A DNA stretch of 64,000 nucleotides from Pirellulales bacterium (GTDB lineage Bacteria > Planctomycetota > Planctomycetia > Pirellulales > UBA1268). Below, one piece after another: positions 9,288 through 17,056 of this stretch. Each line of letters begins with the position of its first letter. Position 1 is the stretch's first letter. A program made the translations under genes and the position numbers. A model generated the notes under the pieces. That model was given only the letters and a program-made list of their open reading frames with translations. It searched no databases and was not told the origin of the DNA. Where the stretch lies: the NCBI GenBank assembly GCA_018401745.1, contig JAGYJY010000010.1:1-64000 (forward strand), given 5' to 3'.

Positions 9288-9758
9288 TCAGCCTGCCTTT
9301 TCCCGGGCTTTTTCGCCGCAGGCCACTTCGAGGGCGGAGATTTTCTCCACCCGACGGGCATGCCGCCCGCCCTCGAAAGGCGTCGTCAGCCAGGTCTGGA
9401 TCATCTTGTCCTGCACCTCAGGACCGATCATTTCGGCCGACAGGCAGAGCACGTTGAGATCGTTGTGGCGACGGCTCATTTCGGCCGTCACCTCGTCGTG
9501 GCAGGTGGCTGCCCGCACACCGGCAACTTTGTTGGCAGCGATCGCCATTCCCACGCCAGTGCAGCACAGCAGGATCCCGCGATCAACCGAGTGGTCACTG
9601 ACGCGATTGGCGACACTCGCGGCCACGTCGGGGTAGTCGACCGGATTCGTACCGTCCGTGCCGCAGTCGATGACCTCATTGCCCAGCCGCTCCAACAGCC
9701 CAATAAGGCGGAGACGGGCCTCGACCCCTCGATGATCACTCCCAATTGCGATCCGCAT
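9288..9758 (-). CDS. rpiB: Ribose-5-phosphate isomerase B
   Basis: A 156-residue RpiB/LacAB-family sugar isomerase that interconverts ribose 5-phosphate and ribulose 5-phosphate in the pentose phosphate pathway. The N-terminal MRIAIGSDHRG, the active-site loop GILLCCTGVGMAIAANK with Cys65/Cys66, and RRHNDLNVLCLSA with His99 are diagnostic. The ATG at 9758 follows AAGGGGAT and aligns exactly with the family start; the longer frame upstream is not conserved sequence. It lies 61 nt downstream of the Sua5-phosphatase fusion gene, reproducing the ywlC-ywlE-ywlF order known in Bacillus subtilis. Confidence 0.95.
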   Translation of the reverse strand: MRIAIGSDHRGVEARLRLIGLLERLGNEVIDCGTDGTNPVDYPDVAASVANRVSDHSVDRGILLCCTGVGMAIAANKVAGVRAATCHDEVTAEMSRRHNDLNVLCLSAEMIGPEVQDKMIQTWLTTPFEGGRHARRVEKISALEVACGEKAREKAG

Positions 9759-9819
9759 ACGATCCCCTTCCGAGATGCGACCGTCCGCGGCCGTTCGCCG
9801 CAGCACCACGCCGACGAAT

Positions 9820-10957
9820 CTACCCCCGCTGCGGGCCAAGATCGAGTGTCTTCAGCCTCGCTGCGAGATGATCGTGGATTTGCCGAGCGCACTCGCGATA
9901 CACCGGTAGCGGACCCCCGATCGGATCGAGCACATCTCGGCGATCCGGCGAAAGCACCGACACGCGAGGGGCCGCCTCGGGAAACTGCGACGTGATCGCC
10001 GCCCGATGGGAGTTGGTCATCGTCCAAATCAGGTCAGCCTGCCGCACGAGATCGTCGTTGAGCGGCTGGCTGGCATGCGACGTCAGGTCGATGCCCCGCT
10101 CCTCCATCGCCTCCACCGCGTTGCCACTCGCCCGGCCGCCTGCCCAGGCGGCAATCCCGGCGCTGGCCGCGACCACCCCTTGCGACTCAATCTCATCGGG
10201 TCGGCAGCCAAGCTGCTTGGCCACCATGTCGCGAAAAAGCGACTCAGCCATCGGGCTGCGGCAGGTGTTGCCGGTGCAGACAAAGAGCACCATCAGGCTG
10301 GCCAGCCTGCGAATCGACTCCTCGGCGATCACGCCCGGCCGCACCACCTGAAAGCTCGAGGGATCGACGGAAATCGTGGTGGGTGGCTGGGCGTAGCGGG
10401 TGCGGCCGTCGTCGAGCACCAGCGTGATCTCCTCACCACAGCGTTCCAGACACTCGTGCGCGGTGACAGGTACGCCCCAGCCTGCCGGATCAGGCTCGGC
10501 AACCGCCACCGGACCATCGAGCAGCCTCAGGCAGTCGCCCAGCAGCGGATGGCCAGGCACCCGCAGTCGCAGCCTCCCATTCCCGACCACACTCCGCCTC
10601 GCCGCCTCCGGCAGCCGGTGCACGAGGCTCTCAGGATGGTCGTCGGCAACGATCAGGCTCACCGGTCCAGGCCAGCATCGCCGTGCGATCCGCTGCCCAA
10701 CTACCTGCCAGCCGGGGAGCCCAGTCGAGGGCCTCGTCGACGCTCTTGACCACCAGCGAGAGCGGCGGCTCGCCCTCACGGCTGACCGCCAGGTCTGCGA
10801 TCCGCTCCACACCATGCCGGCGGGCGGCGACCGCCACGACGTAGTCGGTCTCGGTGGGAAAGATCACGGCCCGCGATTCGGCCAGTGCCTGCACCGCCAG
10901 ATGCACGACATCCCGAGGATCGTCGGTCTTGCTCAGATCGATGATCTTGGGAGGCAT
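9820..10957 (-). pseudogene. sua5: Sua5/YrdC-LMW tyrosine phosphatase fusion, frameshifted
   Basis: This encodes a fusion of about 378 residues. Its first half is an L-threonylcarbamoyladenylate synthase (tRNA t6A modification), with FPTETDYVVAVAA, PLSLVVKSVDEALDWAP and, after the frameshift, GQRIARRCWPGPVSLIV. The second half is a low-molecular-weight protein phosphatase with the P-loop VLFVCTGNTCRSPMAE (CX5R) and a C-terminal DP motif. One surplus base near 10701 separates the first roughly 85 residues from the rest; removing it restores RLAG-VGQRIARR. The two domains share one frame with no stop or start between them, so the fusion itself is not caused by the frameshift. The start at 10957 (MPPKIIDL) is chosen from the family N-terminus. 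Confidence 0.8.
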
Positions 10958-11046
10958 AGGACATCCCTGGCTGCATGGCCCCTCAAACTGGTCTGGCCAT
11001 GAGGGCGGGTGGGAATGGCAACAGCGTGCAGCCATCACTCTGTTCG

Positions 11047-11076
11047 AACGTACCTGACACTTTCCAGCACGGTCAA
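11047..11076 (-). promoter_or_regulatory. Possible sigma-70-type promoter for the Sua5 fusion/rpiB
   Basis: On the minus strand TTGACC (11071-11076), an 18-base spacer and TACGTT (11047-11052) precede the gene start at 10957. The -10 box is weak. The same -35 sequence occurs before the CtpA-like gene at 50 kb. Confidence 0.3.
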
Positions 11077-11261
11077 GGTTTTCGGCACTTTGGGGAACCC
11101 TGGAAAACCGCGTCGCAGCCGCTGGGGTGGCCACCGCAAAAAAACCGGCCACGATCGCCCTTGCCCTGCCGGATTTCGGGTTGTGGTGTGAGCGACCGGT
11201 TCAGTATTCCTCTCCGCCCCCACTGGGCCCGAGAAAGACGCTCCCTCTGCCGACGCCACAC

Positions 11262-14200
11262 ATGCGCCCTCTCCATCCGATCATGCCGCGGTTCGTGCCG
11301 AGCCACGTTGCCACACTGCTTTGTGTGGTGATGGTTGTGTTCGCCACAGCTGCACTCACGGCGACAACGGCCGCCGCACAGCTTCCACCACCACCTGCTG
11401 CCGACAGCCCGCCTGCTGCCGCCAGCGGTGGCGGACTCCCAGGCCCCGGCGTCGAGCCGTTGGCACCCACCGACGCTACCGCGGCGAGTGAGGAAGCCAA
11501 CCGCATTGTCGAGGTGCGGATCGAGGGCAACGAGGTCACCGATGTCTCCAAGCTGCCCACCCTGCAGACCCGGGCTGGCCAGATCTTCGACGCCTCCATG
11601 ATCGAGGAGGATGTTCGCAGCCTGCATCGCTCCCGGAAGTTTGTCGACGTCCATCCCAAGTATGTGCGAGTGTCTGAAGGCATCGTCGTCATCTTTCAGG
11701 TGGTCGAGCGGCCAATGCTCGGCTACGTCCGATTTCTGGGCAACCAGCGGGTGACGACACGGACGCTCGGCAAGAAAGCCGAGATCGAGGTGGGCGACTC
11801 GATGGACCCCTACGTCGTCGAAGAAGCCCGCAGACAGATCGAGTCGTACTACCACGAGAAGGGCTACGACGCGGCCAAGGTGACCACCGTCGAGGGCAAC
11901 AAGCCGGGCGACCGCGGCGCGGTGTTTCTCATCGACGAAGGCCGAGCACGCAAGTCGCTCTGGACGACCTTCGTGGGCAACTCGATCGCCTCCGACGCCC
12001 GTCTGCTAACCCAGATCCAGAGCAAGCCCGGCGTCTTCTGGCTGCTCGGCGGCGACATCGACCGCGAGAAAGTCGATGCCGACGTGGAAATGCTCACTGC
12101 CTACTACCGCAGCCTCGGCTTCTTTCAGGCTCGAGTCGGCCGAGAAATCGAGGTCGTCCATGGGCCGATCCGCGACTGGACGTTCCTGACCTTCGTGATC
12201 AGCGAGGGCCCCCGCTACAAGGTTCGAAACGTCTCCTTCGTGGGCAACACCCGCTTCAAAGGAGAGTTTCTCGAGCGAGACATCAAGCTTGCCAGCGGCG
12301 AGTTTTTCAATCAGTCGAAAATGGACGCCGACCTGGGCCTGATCCGCGACATCTACGGCGGCCGCGGCTTCGTGTTTGCCGACATCCGCGCCGATCCGCG
12401 GTTTCTTGAGGAGCCGGGGCAGCTCGACCTTGTCTACAACGTCACCGAGGGCCAGCGGTATCGCGTCGGCCAGATCAACGTGCGGATCGGCGGGGAGCAT
12501 CCGCACACCCGGCACAGCACGATCCTCAATCGGCTCTCGCTGCGGCCCGGCGACATCCTCGATATTCGCAAGCTCCGCGACGACGAGCGGCGGCTGAAGT
12601 CGAGCAGCCTGTTTCTCAACGACCCTGCCAAGGGCGAAGGTCCGCGGATCGTGTTTTCCAAGCCCGATGCCGCCGACACCCAGTTCGCTGGTCAGCCTGG
12701 CTTCCGCGGGCAGAGCCCCGACGGCGAGCCCCAGGACGTCGTCATCGACCTTGTCCTGGAGGGCACGGCAGCCGAGCCCGAGGTGTATGGCGAGTCGCAG
12801 CCCGCCAGCGATGATGGTGAACGCGGCGGCGAGTCGTCGGCGTCGCAGAACGGTTCGCTGGCAACCGGCACCATCTGGCGAGGGCAGAGCCCCGGTGGCC
12901 AGCCGTTCTCTCCGCAGCAGCCCTACGGCCAGCAGCCACCCGCCAGCCAGCCGGTCTACGGTGGCTCTCCGCTGGCACCGACAGGCCCGGAGACGATCAA
13001 CTACGGCCAGTCGACGGTGCCTCCCGCTCCCCGCGTGGCACAGCTGCCCGCACCAGGCCAGGTGGAGCCTCCAGGCGGGATTCCACCTGCCGTGGGCTAT
13101 GGCGGTGCGCTGCCGCCGATGGCCCCAGGAGCCCAGCCGGGGTTTGCTCCGGGGTTTGCCCCTGGCGTTGTGCCGGGCGTGCAGCCGCTGCCAGGCCAGC
13201 CCTTTCCTGGGGCAGGCTTCCCCAATCAGCCGCCGCCAGTCTTCCCGGGCAACGAGCCCTACGTGATCGTCGACATCGATGCCGAAGAAACCCAGACAGG
13301 CCGGATGATGATCGGTGCCGGCGTCAACTCCAATGCTGGCCTCGTCGGCAACATCGTGATCGACGAGCAAAACTTCGACCTCTTCCGGCTGCCGACCTCC
13401 TGGGACGACATCCGCAACGGCACCGCCTTCCGCGGAGCTGGCCAGCGGTTCCGTCTGGAAGCAGCCCCAGGCACCGAGCTGCAGCGATACACGGCCACCT
13501 TCCAGGAGCCCTATCTCTTCGACACCCGCATCGGCCTCTCCACGAGTGCCTCCTACTTCACACGCTACTTTTTTGACTGGGCAGAAGGCCGCGTGGGAGG
13601 CCGTGTCGGCCTGGGATACCAGTTCGCCTTCGCACCTGACCTTTCGGTCAACGCCGGCTTCCGCGGTGAGAGCGTGGACGTGTTTGATCCTCGCGTGCAG
13701 GCTCCAGCCATCGACGACATGCTCGGCACCAACAGCGTGTATGGCTTTTCCGGTGGCATCATTCACGACACCCGCGACAGCCCCTTCCTGCCGACGCAGG
13801 GCCACCTGATGACCTTCGAGTTTGAGCAGGTGATCGGAACCTTCGTCTATCCGCGAGGCGTGCTCGAGGCCCGCCAATACTTCCTGCTCAACGAGCGGCC
13901 AGACGGCTCCGGCCGGCATGTGCTGTCGGTTGGCTCGGTGCTCGGCATGAGCGGCCCCGACACGCCGGCCTACGACAACTTCTTTGCTGGTGGCTACAAC
14001 ACCCTCCGCGGTTTCGTGTTTCGTGGGGCGAGTCCTCGTCAAAACGGGGCGATCATCGGTGGTCCGTTTCAGTGGCTCAACACAGTGGAATACCTCTTTC
14101 CAATCACTGCCGACGACTCGCTGCGAGGCGTGGTCTTCACTGACTTCGGTACTGTCGAGAGCAACGTCTCCATCCAAAATATGCGGGTCTCGCCCGGTTT

Positions 14201-14327
14201 TGGTCTGCGAATCACGATTCCCGCCATGGGCCCGGCTCCGATCGCCCTCGACTTCGCCGTTCCAGTGGCCTACGCCCCCGACGACAGTCAGCAGCTGTTC
14301 AGCTTCTTCGTGGGCTTCGCCCGCTAG
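11262..14327 (+). CDS. bamA: Outer membrane protein assembly factor BamA
   Basis: A protein of about 1021 residues that inserts beta-barrel proteins into the outer membrane. The order is signal peptide (ending near TAAAQ), a run of POTRA domains at about 80-500 (VVEVRIEGNE-type first strand, YKVRNVSFVGNTRFKGEF, YRVGQINVRIGGEH), a Pro/Gly/Gln-rich linker at about 505-665, and a C-terminal barrel with the L6 motif LRGF in YNTLRGFVFRG and the terminal strand FSFFVGFAR. The linker makes it longer than proteobacterial BamA (about 800). The start is uncertain: ATG 11262 and 11283 both give good signal peptides and neither has a clear Shine-Dalgarno site. The GT9 gene follows after 8 nt. Confidence 0.92.
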   Translation: MRPLHPIMPRFVPSHVATLLCVVMVVFATAALTATTAAAQLPPPPAADSPPAAASGGGLPGPGVEPLAPTDATAASEEANRIVEVRIEGNEVTDVSKLPTLQTRAGQIFDASMIEEDVRSLHRSRKFVDVHPKYVRVSEGIVVIFQVVERPMLGYVRFLGNQRVTTRTLGKKAEIEVGDSMDPYVVEEARRQIESYYHEKGYDAAKVTTVEGNKPGDRGAVFLIDEGRARKSLWTTFVGNSIASDARLLTQIQSKPGVFWLLGGDIDREKVDADVEMLTAYYRSLGFFQARVGREIEVVHGPIRDWTFLTFVISEGPRYKVRNVSFVGNTRFKGEFLERDIKLASGEFFNQSKMDADLGLIRDIYGGRGFVFADIRADPRFLEEPGQLDLVYNVTEGQRYRVGQINVRIGGEHPHTRHSTILNRLSLRPGDILDIRKLRDDERRLKSSSLFLNDPAKGEGPRIVFSKPDAADTQFAGQPGFRGQSPDGEPQDVVIDLVLEGTAAEPEVYGESQPASDDGERGGESSASQNGSLATGTIWRGQSPGGQPFSPQQPYGQQPPASQPVYGGSPLAPTGPETINYGQSTVPPAPRVAQLPAPGQVEPPGGIPPAVGYGGALPPMAPGAQPGFAPGFAPGVVPGVQPLPGQPFPGAGFPNQPPPVFPGNEPYVIVDIDAEETQTGRMMIGAGVNSNAGLVGNIVIDEQNFDLFRLPTSWDDIRNGTAFRGAGQRFRLEAAPGTELQRYTATFQEPYLFDTRIGLSTSASYFTRYFFDWAEGRVGGRVGLGYQFAFAPDLSVNAGFRGESVDVFDPRVQAPAIDDMLGTNSVYGFSGGIIHDTRDSPFLPTQGHLMTFEFEQVIGTFVYPRGVLEARQYFLLNERPDGSGRHVLSVGSVLGMSGPDTPAYDNFFAGGYNTLRGFVFRGASPRQNGAIIGGPFQWLNTVEYLFPITADDSLRGVVFTDFGTVESNVSIQNMRVSPGFGLRITIPAMGPAPIALDFAVPVAYAPDDSQQLFSFFVGFAR

Positions 14328-14335
14328 GAGATCGC

Positions 14336-15508
14336 ATGGGCCGCCTGAATCCTCCGTCGCCTGACTCGCGGCACGAGCGAATCCTCGTGGTGCGGAACCG
14401 CTACATCGGCGACACCCTGATGGCGATTCCGTTTCTGCGGAATCTGCGAGCCGGCTTTCCCGAGGCCACGATCGATGTCCTCGTCGATGCTGGCAGCGGT
14501 TCGGTGCTCGCGGAGTGTCCCTACAAAGACGAGCTGATCACCTGGCACAAGCCGACGCGGGCCCGCGGGATGCTGCCGACGTCGCTCGACACGATCCTCG
14601 ACAACGCCGCCCGGCTCAGAGCCCGAGGATACACCCGTGCCTATCTGCTCAAGCGGTCGTTCTCCAGCGGCCTGCTGGTCTGGCTGGCTGGCATCCCGCA
14701 TCGCGTCGGTGGTGATTTCCAAGGCCGCCGTCCGCTGCTGACGAGGGCCGTCTCGATCGATCGCTGCCGGCATGAGGCCGAGCATTTCCTCGACCTGCTG
14801 CGAGACGACGGCATCGCGGTCGACGATGGCCACAACGAAAACTGGGCCTCACCCGCAGCCACTCGCCGGGCAGCCGAGGTCACCGCCAGGCTCCCTGCCG
14901 AACGACCGTGGGTCTTCATCGCCCCCAAGGCAACCAACCCCAATCGCGAGTGGCCGCTCGACCGCATGGCGGCCGCAGCTGACTGGCTCGTGGCTGAGCG
15001 AAACTGTGAGATCTGCTTCTGCGGCGCTCCCCGCGACATTGCGGCCCACGACACGATTCGCGGCATGATGCAGCCCAGGCATCGCCGGCATGTCCACGAC
15101 TTCTCCCGAGACCTGCGACTCGACGAGACGGGAGCCTTTCTCGCGACGATGCATCTCTACCTCGGCGTCGACACCGGCCTGGCCCACCTGGCCGCCTCGT
15201 TTGGAACGCCGGTGGTGGTGCTCTTTGGCCCCAGCGATCCCAATCAATGGCACCCGTGGGGAACAGCCTGCGAGGTGGTGCGAGGCGGCAGCCTCCGTCG
15301 CAGCCTCGGCCACCGCCTGCAGCAGTGGCGATCCGACCGCTCACCGACACCGCTGCGATGGCCGCTGGGCGAAACCTCAATGAACGAGATCGCGGTGGAG
15401 CAGGTCACCGAGGCGGCCGCGCGGCTTCTTGTGAGCAGTCCGCTGCCAGCGCTGCCACCGCCGAAGTCCCGGCAACGAAGCCGCTCGCCCATGCCCATTG
15501 GAAGTTGA
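14336..15508 (+). CDS. Glycosyltransferase family 9 (heptosyltransferase-like)
   Basis: A 390-residue GT9 enzyme resembling LPS heptosyltransferases, which transfer heptose from ADP-heptose to the growing core at the cytoplasmic face. ILVVRNRYIGDTLMAIPFL at the N-terminus matches the acceptor-side signature, and GVDTGLAHLAASFGTPVVVL plus FGPSDPNQWHPWG matches the nucleotide-sugar side. AGGAG overlapping the bamA stop serves as its ribosome binding site, so the two genes form an outer-membrane biogenesis operon. The last 35 residues (basic, Pro/Ser-rich) overlap the convergent flavoprotein gene by 104 nt. The sugar substrate is inferred. Confidence 0.88.
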   Translation: MGRLNPPSPDSRHERILVVRNRYIGDTLMAIPFLRNLRAGFPEATIDVLVDAGSGSVLAECPYKDELITWHKPTRARGMLPTSLDTILDNAARLRARGYTRAYLLKRSFSSGLLVWLAGIPHRVGGDFQGRRPLLTRAVSIDRCRHEAEHFLDLLRDDGIAVDDGHNENWASPAATRRAAEVTARLPAERPWVFIAPKATNPNREWPLDRMAAAADWLVAERNCEICFCGAPRDIAAHDTIRGMMQPRHRRHVHDFSRDLRLDETGAFLATMHLYLGVDTGLAHLAASFGTPVVVLFGPSDPNQWHPWGTACEVVRGGSLRRSLGHRLQQWRSDRSPTPLRWPLGETSMNEIAVEQVTEAAARLLVSSPLPALPPPKSRQRSRSPMPIGS

Positions 15509-16703
15509 AGCCGCCGATACGGCCATCAACATCGAGCACTTCACCGGCAAAATGCAGCCCAGGGCAGAGCCGGCTCTCCATCGTCTCCAGGCGAACCTCG
15601 CTCAGCGGCACGCCCCCAGCGGTCGCTTCGGCAGTCGAGAAGCCGCGGTCGCCAACCACCGGCAGAGGCATCTCGCAGATCAGCCGCACCAGCCGACGCC
15701 GCGGCTCCTTTGGAATGTCGCCAGCCGATGGGCAGCCCGCCTCCTCACAGAGCTGCCTGGCCAGCCGCTCAGGTACATACGGCCGCAGCACAGCAAGCCC
15801 ACCGCGGCCGCGGGCATCGCGAAGCGCCGCCTCAAGTTCTCCGGCTGTCACCTGAGGCAGCCAGTTGATCAGCAGCCGCATGCCCACATCGGCATGGCGG
15901 GCCATCAGGTAGTGGCGGCTGATGTCGAGCACGGCAGGCCCCGAGAGACCTTGATGGGTGCAGAGCGTGCTTCCCTCGCTCGTCGCCAGACGCTTCCCCG
16001 TGGCAGACGTGAGCGTGAGCCTCGTCGGCACCGTCAGCCCGGAGAGGCTGCGAATGAAGTGGCCATCGGCAAGCACCAGCGGCACCAGCGCCGGCAGGAT
16101 CGGCTCGGTGAGCGTGTGCCCGAGCGAGGCGGCCAGCGCAAAGCCCGAGCCGTCGGAGCCGCTCTTGGGCAGTGATCGACCTCCGCTGGCCAGGATGACC
16201 CGCCGCACGCTGATCGGGCCCGCCTCAGTGGTCACCTGGAAACCCGTTGTGTCGCCTGCACACTCCCGTGTGATCGACGCGACACGCGCCGGGTGCACCA
16301 CCTCGACGCCAGCGGCGGCTGTCTCGCGAAGCAGGGCGGCGAGCACGCTGCGGGCTGAATCCGAAACCGGAAAAAGCTTGCCGGTCTCTTCCCGCTTCAG
16401 TTCCACACCAGCCTTGGCAAAAAACTCGACGACCTCGGCCACGCCATACCGCTTCAGCACCTTGCGGATCGCCGCTGGCGTGCTGCCGGCGTAGTCCCGC
16501 TCGTCGACCCGGTGGTGCGTGACGTTACAGCGGCCGCCGCCGGCGACCAGAATCTTCGCACCGAGCTTGCGGGCGGTGTCGACAGCCACCATCGAGAGCG
16601 GGAGCGTGCGATCGCCCGCCGCCCGGCCCGCATGGATGGCGGCAAACAGACCCGCGGCCCCCGCACCAACGATTCCAAGGTCGCAGGCTGCAGGCAGCGG
16701 CAT
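15405..16703 (-). CDS. BaiN/HI0933-type NAD(P)/FAD-dependent oxidoreductase
   Basis: A 432-residue flavoprotein of the HI0933/YhiN/BaiN family. The dinucleotide-binding motif DLGIVGAGAAGLFAAIHAG, the family-specific KILVAGGGRCNVTHH, ILASGGRSLPKSGSDGSGF and the C-terminal FAGEVLDVDGRIGGFNFQWA are all present. The family binds FAD; cellular substrates are mostly unknown (one member acts in bile-acid dehydroxylation). The start at 16703 gives MPLPAACDLGIVGAG, leaving a short normal N-terminus. It is convergent with the GT9 gene. Confidence 0.93.
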   Translation of the reverse strand: MPLPAACDLGIVGAGAAGLFAAIHAGRAAGDRTLPLSMVAVDTARKLGAKILVAGGGRCNVTHHRVDERDYAGSTPAAIRKVLKRYGVAEVVEFFAKAGVELKREETGKLFPVSDSARSVLAALLRETAAAGVEVVHPARVASITRECAGDTTGFQVTTEAGPISVRRVILASGGRSLPKSGSDGSGFALAASLGHTLTEPILPALVPLVLADGHFIRSLSGLTVPTRLTLTSATGKRLATSEGSTLCTHQGLSGPAVLDISRHYLMARHADVGMRLLINWLPQVTAGELEAALRDARGRGGLAVLRPYVPERLARQLCEEAGCPSAGDIPKEPRRRLVRLICEMPLPVVGDRGFSTAEATAGGVPLSEVRLETMESRLCPGLHFAGEVLDVDGRIGGFNFQWAWASGFVAGTSAVAALAADCSQEAARPPR

Positions 16704-17056
16704 GAGAAGAACGTCCGGGGCGTCTGATTGGCCGGGAAGAGGAAACGAAGCTAAAATACCAAGTGGTCAGGGTTTTCCCGCCGATCGACCAGAGCAGGCC
16801 GACCAAGAGTGGTTGGACAGCGATTGGACAGTTCTGGTCCGCGGCTTCGCCGACGGTTTCGATGCGTCAGAGCAGCATCGGCCTGCTCGGCGATGAAGTC
16901 GGCGACGCGGGGGGTGTGCTTCACCTTCGCCAGGTCCCTCACGAGGATCGGATGCTCGCATGGATAGCAGATCTGCTCACGCTTTGAATCCAGGCGATCA
17001 TCCCCTGGCCACCGCTCGCTACGAGTGGGGCCTCCGTCTGGCGGTCTTGCCTCGCC
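16704..17056. other. Gene-poor spacer upstream of the DUF1549 gene
   Basis: I can support no gene in these 353 bases. All three plus frames are broken by stops, the last (TGA at 16984) closing the frame just upstream of the DUF1549 gene. A minus-strand open frame reading ICYPCEHPILVRDLAKVKH passes through but begins inside the DUF1549 gene. The spacer could hold the eroded N-terminus of that gene or a gene remnant. Confidence 0.4.
16728..16757 (+). promoter_or_regulatory. Possible promoter upstream of the DUF1549/DUF1501 pair
   Basis: TTGGCC (16728-16733), an 18-base spacer and TAAAAT (16752-16757) sit in one of the few AT-rich stretches here. They point toward the DUF1549 gene but would leave a leader of about 290 nt. 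Confidence 0.3.

Noticed and set aside
12006..14177. 723-codon minus-strand open frame opposite bamA
   Set aside because: A GC-rich antisense shadow with His/Asp/Val-rich composition and no domain; bamA on the other strand is unambiguous.
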